DNA of 64,000 nt, taken from positions 1-64,000 of the forward strand of contig CAUQNX010000011.1 of assembly GCA_963519845.1 (NCBI GenBank), written 5' to 3'. The notes beneath the pieces are model-generated. The model saw only the letters and a program-made list of their open reading frames with translations, ran no database searches and was not told where the DNA came from. The DNA is from Moellerella sp963519845 (GTDB lineage: Bacteria > Pseudomonadota > Gammaproteobacteria > Enterobacterales > Enterobacteriaceae). Every line of letters starts with the position of its first letter. The first letter of the stretch is position 1. A program made the position numbers and the translations under genes. Shown in pieces: positions 60,827 through 64,000 of this stretch.

Positions 60827-62221
60827 TTGAAGCATACATTAAGTCTTACGGCGTTAACCGCATTAGTGCTAAGTTCGATGGTCGGCGCGGGGGTGTTCAG
60901 CCTGCCGCAAAATATGGCGGAAGTTGCCAGCCCGCTCGCCTTGATCATTGGTTGGTCGATCACCGGTGTGGGCATCCTATTTTTAGCTTTTGCGCTCTTA
61001 CTACTTTCTCGTTTACGTCCCGATCTGGATGGCGGCATTTTTACCTATGCGCGAGAGGGATTTGGTGAACTGGTCGGTTTCTGTTCTGCTTGGGGTTACT
61101 GGCTATGCGCCGTGATTGCCAATGTCTCTTACCTAGTTATTGTATTTGCTGCCTTAAGTTTTTTTGTTGATACTCCCGATAGAATTATTTTTGGCGATGG
61201 CAATACTTGGCAAGCACTGGTTGGCGAGTCACTACTACTCTGGTTTGTTCACGCTCTGGTCTTACGTGGTGTGCAAACAGCTGCTGGAATTAATAAACTC
61301 GCAACAATGGGTAAGCTTATCCCATTAGGTCTCTTTATTGTTTTAGCGGGCTTTGCTTTTAGCTGGGAAACCTTTACCGCTGATTTTAGTGGTATCCAAC
61401 TCGGCGTACCTGTCTGGCAGCAAGTTAAAGATACTATGCTGATCACGCTTTGGGTGTTTATTGGTATTGAAGGTGCTGTGGTGGTATCAGCCCGCGCACG
61501 CAATCGCCGAGATGTGGGTTTGGCTACTGTATTTGCCGTTTTCTCTGCTTTGATTATTTATATTCTGGTGACCCTGCTCTCTCTTGGCATTATGCCGCGT
61601 GCTGAATTAGCCGAGTTAAGAAACCCCTCAATGGCCACGCTGATGGTCAATATGATGGGCTCAATCGGCGAAGTGGTTATCGCTGCAGGCCTGATTATTT
61701 CTGTCTGTGGAGCCTATTTAAGTTGGACCATTATGGCAGCTGAAGTGCCTTATATTGCCTCCTTACATGGCTCTTTTCCAAAAGCCTTTAGTAAACAAAA
61801 TAGCAATGACGCACCTTCTTCTTCATTATGGTTTACCAATGGAGCGGTTCAACTCTCTTTAGTGCTGATTTGGTTCACCAGCAGCAACTATAATACCTTG
61901 CTCACAATCGCCTCTGAAATGATCCTGGTTCCCTATTTCTTGGTAGGCGCATTCTTAGTTAAAGTGGCATTCGCCCGTAGCAGCAAAGCTCTGCTTTTTG
62001 TTGGTGCTTGTGCTAGCCTTTACGGAATATGGTTGATTTATGCCTCTGGATTAATGAATCTACTGCTCTCCCTTGTTCTCTATCTACCGGGTATTTTGCT
62101 TTTTCTCTATACACGTAGCCAACAAGATGTAAATTACAAAAAACCTTTGTTGAAACCCGAAAAAGTCGCCGTCTGCCTACTTCTATTAGGATCAATACCT
62201 GCTACTTGGTATTTAATCTAA
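60827..62221 (+). CDS. ydgI: YdgI, arginine/ornithine antiporter-type APC transporter
   Basis: The 464-residue protein of the APC superfamily has about 12 helices and follows E. coli YdgI (460) nearly throughout: LTALVLSSMVGAGVFSLPQNMA, GGIFTYAREGFGELVGFCSAWGYWLCAVIAN, VWQQVKDTMLITLWVFIGIEGAVV (shown in part). It probably exchanges arginine and ornithine or a related pair. The start codon is TTG: an in-frame TGA lies 12 codons upstream, no ATG intervenes, and AGGG sits about eight bases before the TTG. The retron separates it from ydgH. Confidence 0.93.
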   Translation: MKHTLSLTALTALVLSSMVGAGVFSLPQNMAEVASPLALIIGWSITGVGILFLAFALLLLSRLRPDLDGGIFTYAREGFGELVGFCSAWGYWLCAVIANVSYLVIVFAALSFFVDTPDRIIFGDGNTWQALVGESLLLWFVHALVLRGVQTAAGINKLATMGKLIPLGLFIVLAGFAFSWETFTADFSGIQLGVPVWQQVKDTMLITLWVFIGIEGAVVVSARARNRRDVGLATVFAVFSALIIYILVTLLSLGIMPRAELAELRNPSMATLMVNMMGSIGEVVIAAGLIISVCGAYLSWTIMAAEVPYIASLHGSFPKAFSKQNSNDAPSSSLWFTNGAVQLSLVLIWFTSSNYNTLLTIASEMILVPYFLVGAFLVKVAFARSSKALLFVGACASLYGIWLIYASGLMNLLLSLVLYLPGILLFLYTRSQQDVNYKKPLLKPEKVAVCLLLLGSIPATWYLI

Positions 62222-62825
62222 TACTACTCATGCGCATTTCATTACTGTTATGCGCATGAGCCTCTCACTGATGGTTTTATCCAATTGAAGTTCCCTCCTT
62301 CATTCTACACCCGTTAAGGAGCTACTGATTCGCTATCAGCCACTTATGTTGTTCTGAATAGCTTGCGATAGTGTGTATTTTCACTGTTGTTTCCTTTTGT
62401 GTTAGTAGTGTAAATAATAGTATGTTGTAACTAAAATGGTTTTATTATAGAAATCATTCAATACTCCTTTATTTTTGTATTAATATTAATTATGCATACC
62501 GGAATAAAATAAGATAAATTTTCATAATATTATTAATCTATAGAATATTAATAACACCAATAATAGAATAGGTGTATCTCCTTAAGTTTTTAATTTTGCC
62601 TTAATCCCTACGCCTAGCCTTTATCTAGAGATATGTATCAATTGTCCCTGTTTATTCGCATCATTCTTTACATTTCACTCGATAATTAAATTACCTCTGT
62701 TAATGAAGTTGAATATAATTATTATAGCTTGTGAATAAAAATTCATTTGTAACAGTATGTAGTATTATTTTAAATTTAATTGGATGCTAATTATAAAAAA
62801 TGCATCCTACTAATCAGGATTTATT
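62222..62825. other. 604-base region between ydgI and the fimbrial operon
   Basis: It is strongly A/T-rich toward the fimbrial side. After ydgI there is a hairpin (listed). A 6-base inverted repeat GGATGC/GCATCC (62782-62787 and 62802-62807) lies in the leader just before the fimbrial ATG. No phase-variation inverted repeats or recombinase were seen. Confidence 0.45.
62227..62260 (+). terminator. Hairpin after ydgI
   Basis: CTCATGCGCAT (62227-62237) and ATGCGCATGAG (62250-62260) are perfect complements with a 12-base loop, starting six bases after the stop. It lacks a T run, so it may protect the mRNA end or terminate by other means. Confidence 0.55.
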
Positions 62826-63353
62826 ATGACCAAATATAGTAGAGTTATTTTTTGTCTTTCATTAATACCTTGTTTTTCAGCTTTAGCTGCCGATGGGCAA
62901 ATTAGATTTATTGGTTCGATTATTCCGACTGCCTGTAAAGTTGATTCTAGTTCAATCAATCAGGTCGTTAATTTAGGAAATATTTCCGTCAGTAGTTTTA
63001 ATGGTAAAAGTAGTACTTCTGCTCCAACAGCATTCAATATTAAATTAACCAACTGCCCTGCTGAATATAAAAAGGTTAAAATAAAGTTTGATGGCTACCG
63101 CGATACCAATAATCCCGATTATTTAAGCATAATGGCCGCAGATCCACGTAAAGCAGCACAAGGTATTGGTATTGCTATTTATGAAGGCAATAATATACAG
63201 ATGCTACCTTTAAACCAAGATATCGTTAATAAAGAACTAAATGGTCAACATGAGATAGATATCCCTTTAGTGGCTAAATATATTGCAACGACAGACAAAG
63301 TCACACCGGGTACAGCGGAAGCTCTGATCCATTTTAGTGTTATCTATGATTAA
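62826..63353 (+). CDS. Fimbrial major subunit-type pilin
   Basis: The 175-residue protein has a signal peptide (MTKYSRVIFCLSLIPCFSALAA-DG) and the pilin pattern of the chaperone-usher class: IIPTACKV...LTNCPAE, a cysteine pair forming the disulphide loop, with C-terminal beta strands ending in IHFSVIYD, where the penultimate tyrosine binds the chaperone. AGGA lies six bases before the ATG. It is followed by a PapD-type chaperone, so an operon begins here. The adhesion target is unknown. Confidence 0.85.
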   Translation: MTKYSRVIFCLSLIPCFSALAADGQIRFIGSIIPTACKVDSSSINQVVNLGNISVSSFNGKSSTSAPTAFNIKLTNCPAEYKKVKIKFDGYRDTNNPDYLSIMAADPRKAAQGIGIAIYEGNNIQMLPLNQDIVNKELNGQHEIDIPLVAKYIATTDKVTPGTAEALIHFSVIYD

Positions 63354-63399
63354 TTAATTATAAGGGGAACTCAGTTTCCCTTTCAAAAGGATTTGAACC

Positions 63400-64000
63400 A
63401 TGAAATCGAGTCTATTGGCAATAGCATGGATAATCGCTTTTCCCGTATATTCAGGTGTTGTTATTAATGGTACAAGATTTATTTATTCTGAACATAATGC
63501 TGAAATATCCTTGGGCATTGAAAACCCAGAGGAAAAAAATAGTTATCTTATTCAATCTTGGATTGAAGATGAGCACAAACAAAAAACAAAAGATTTTATT
63601 GTTATCCCGCCAATATTAAAGTTGGTAGAAAAAAGTCACAATAAATTAAAAGTGATAAAAATAAAAAATGATCTTCCTTCTGATAGAGAAACCCTTCTTT
63701 GGTTGAATGTCAAATCGATACCCTATTACAAGAAAGATGACAATAATAATTTAAATATTGTTATTAAATCGAGTTTTAAAATAATTTATCGGCCAGAAAT
63801 TCTTGATGATATGGCCGATTCGGCTCATGAAAAATTGCTCTTTAAACTCGAACATGGTGTTTTGACCGCAACCAATCCTACTGGGCACTATATTACCTTT
63901 AGAGATTTGCATATTAATAATAAAGAAATTGATACGCCAGGCATGTTGTCACCCTTCGGTCAAAAAGAGTGGTTAATTGATAATGTCACACAAGCTGAGG
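63400..64000 (+). CDS. PapD-type periplasmic fimbrial chaperone (partial, runs off window)
   Basis: The frame is open from an ATG with AAGGA eight bases upstream to the window end, 200 residues. A signal peptide (MKSSLLAIAWIIAFPVYSGV) precedes the chaperone fold, with GTRFIYSEHNAEISLGIENP (the conserved arginine is R26 in GTRFIY), then SYLIQSWIEDE, DFIVIPPILKL, LPSDRETLLWLNVKSIPY and IKSSFKIIYRP, which are the family hallmarks. It folds and delivers pilins to the usher. The usher gene should follow outside the window. Confidence 0.9.
   Translation, partial: MKSSLLAIAWIIAFPVYSGVVINGTRFIYSEHNAEISLGIENPEEKNSYLIQSWIEDEHKQKTKDFIVIPPILKLVEKSHNKLKVIKIKNDLPSDRETLLWLNVKSIPYYKKDDNNNLNIVIKSSFKIIYRPEILDDMADSAHEKLLFKLEHGVLTATNPTGHYITFRDLHINNKEIDTPGMLSPFGQKEWLIDNVTQAE

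Noticed and set aside
1..64000. CRISPR arrays, tRNA/rRNA genes, insertion sequences
   Set aside because: No regularly spaced repeats, no cloverleaf-type sequences and no transposase frames were found.

Overview
The window is AT-rich and tightly packed with bacterial genes. It most probably comes from a gammaproteobacterium of the order Enterobacterales. FNR, UspE, YdgH, YdgI, LeuE, AhpC/AhpF and the Glg enzymes resemble their E. coli counterparts very closely. Several E. coli gene neighbourhoods are also kept: fnr-uspE, glgBXCAP, yhiI-rbbA-yhhJ, pntAB next to ydgH, and ydgI further along. The low GC content suggests Budviciaceae or Morganellaceae rather than Escherichia, but this is an inference and the genus cannot be fixed here.

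Layout. 1-5.2 kb: the tail of a TetR-like regulator, a secreted zinc metalloprotease, and an ahcY-nupC-crp-type operon for adenosylhomocysteine and nucleosides. 5.4-12.3 kb: a Nudix hydrolase, a RidA-type protein, the amino-acid exporters LeuE and YgaZH-like, DUF2938 with a MerR regulator, AMP nucleosidase and an AEC transporter. 12.7-17 kb: small unknown genes, a PhzF-type isomerase and a two-gene ATPase + PIN-nuclease operon that looks like a defence or toxin module. 17.3-24.8 kb: ahpCF with an OxyR site, and the yhiI-rbbA-yhhJ ABC exporter operon. 25-36 kb: a GNAT, an ABC-F ATPase with a structured leader that encodes a short peptide, a YqjI-like metal regulator with operators and a Fur box, a quinone oxidoreductase, fnr, uspE, DUF4139 and ygjP. 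36-46 kb: glgBXCAP. 46-52.5 kb: an McbG-like pentapeptide protein, a StbD antitoxin beside a toxin gene broken by a stop codon, and an IclR-regulated DMSO-reductase-type operon. 52.6-64 kb: pntAB, ydgH, a retron inserted between ydgH and ydgI, and the start of a fimbrial operon.

The clearest special system is the retron (56993-60455). It has a non-coding RNA with its own promoter, an msr/msd structure with a perfect 21-bp msd stem and matching a1/a2 ends, a retron reverse transcriptase with YADD and VTG motifs, a PtuA-like ATPase and a PtuB-like HNH nuclease. This is the architecture of retron Ec78 (Eco7), a reverse-transcriptase-controlled Septu anti-phage system. A strong terminator lies between the ncRNA and the RT gene, so RNA and protein should be made in unequal amounts.

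Three other places deserve attention: the ATPase-PIN pair at 15448-17033, the attenuator-like leader of the ABC-F gene at 25899-26105, and the YqjI-like regulator that keeps its operators and Fur box although its usual partner yqjH is missing. No rRNA genes, tRNA genes, CRISPR arrays or insertion sequences were recognised.
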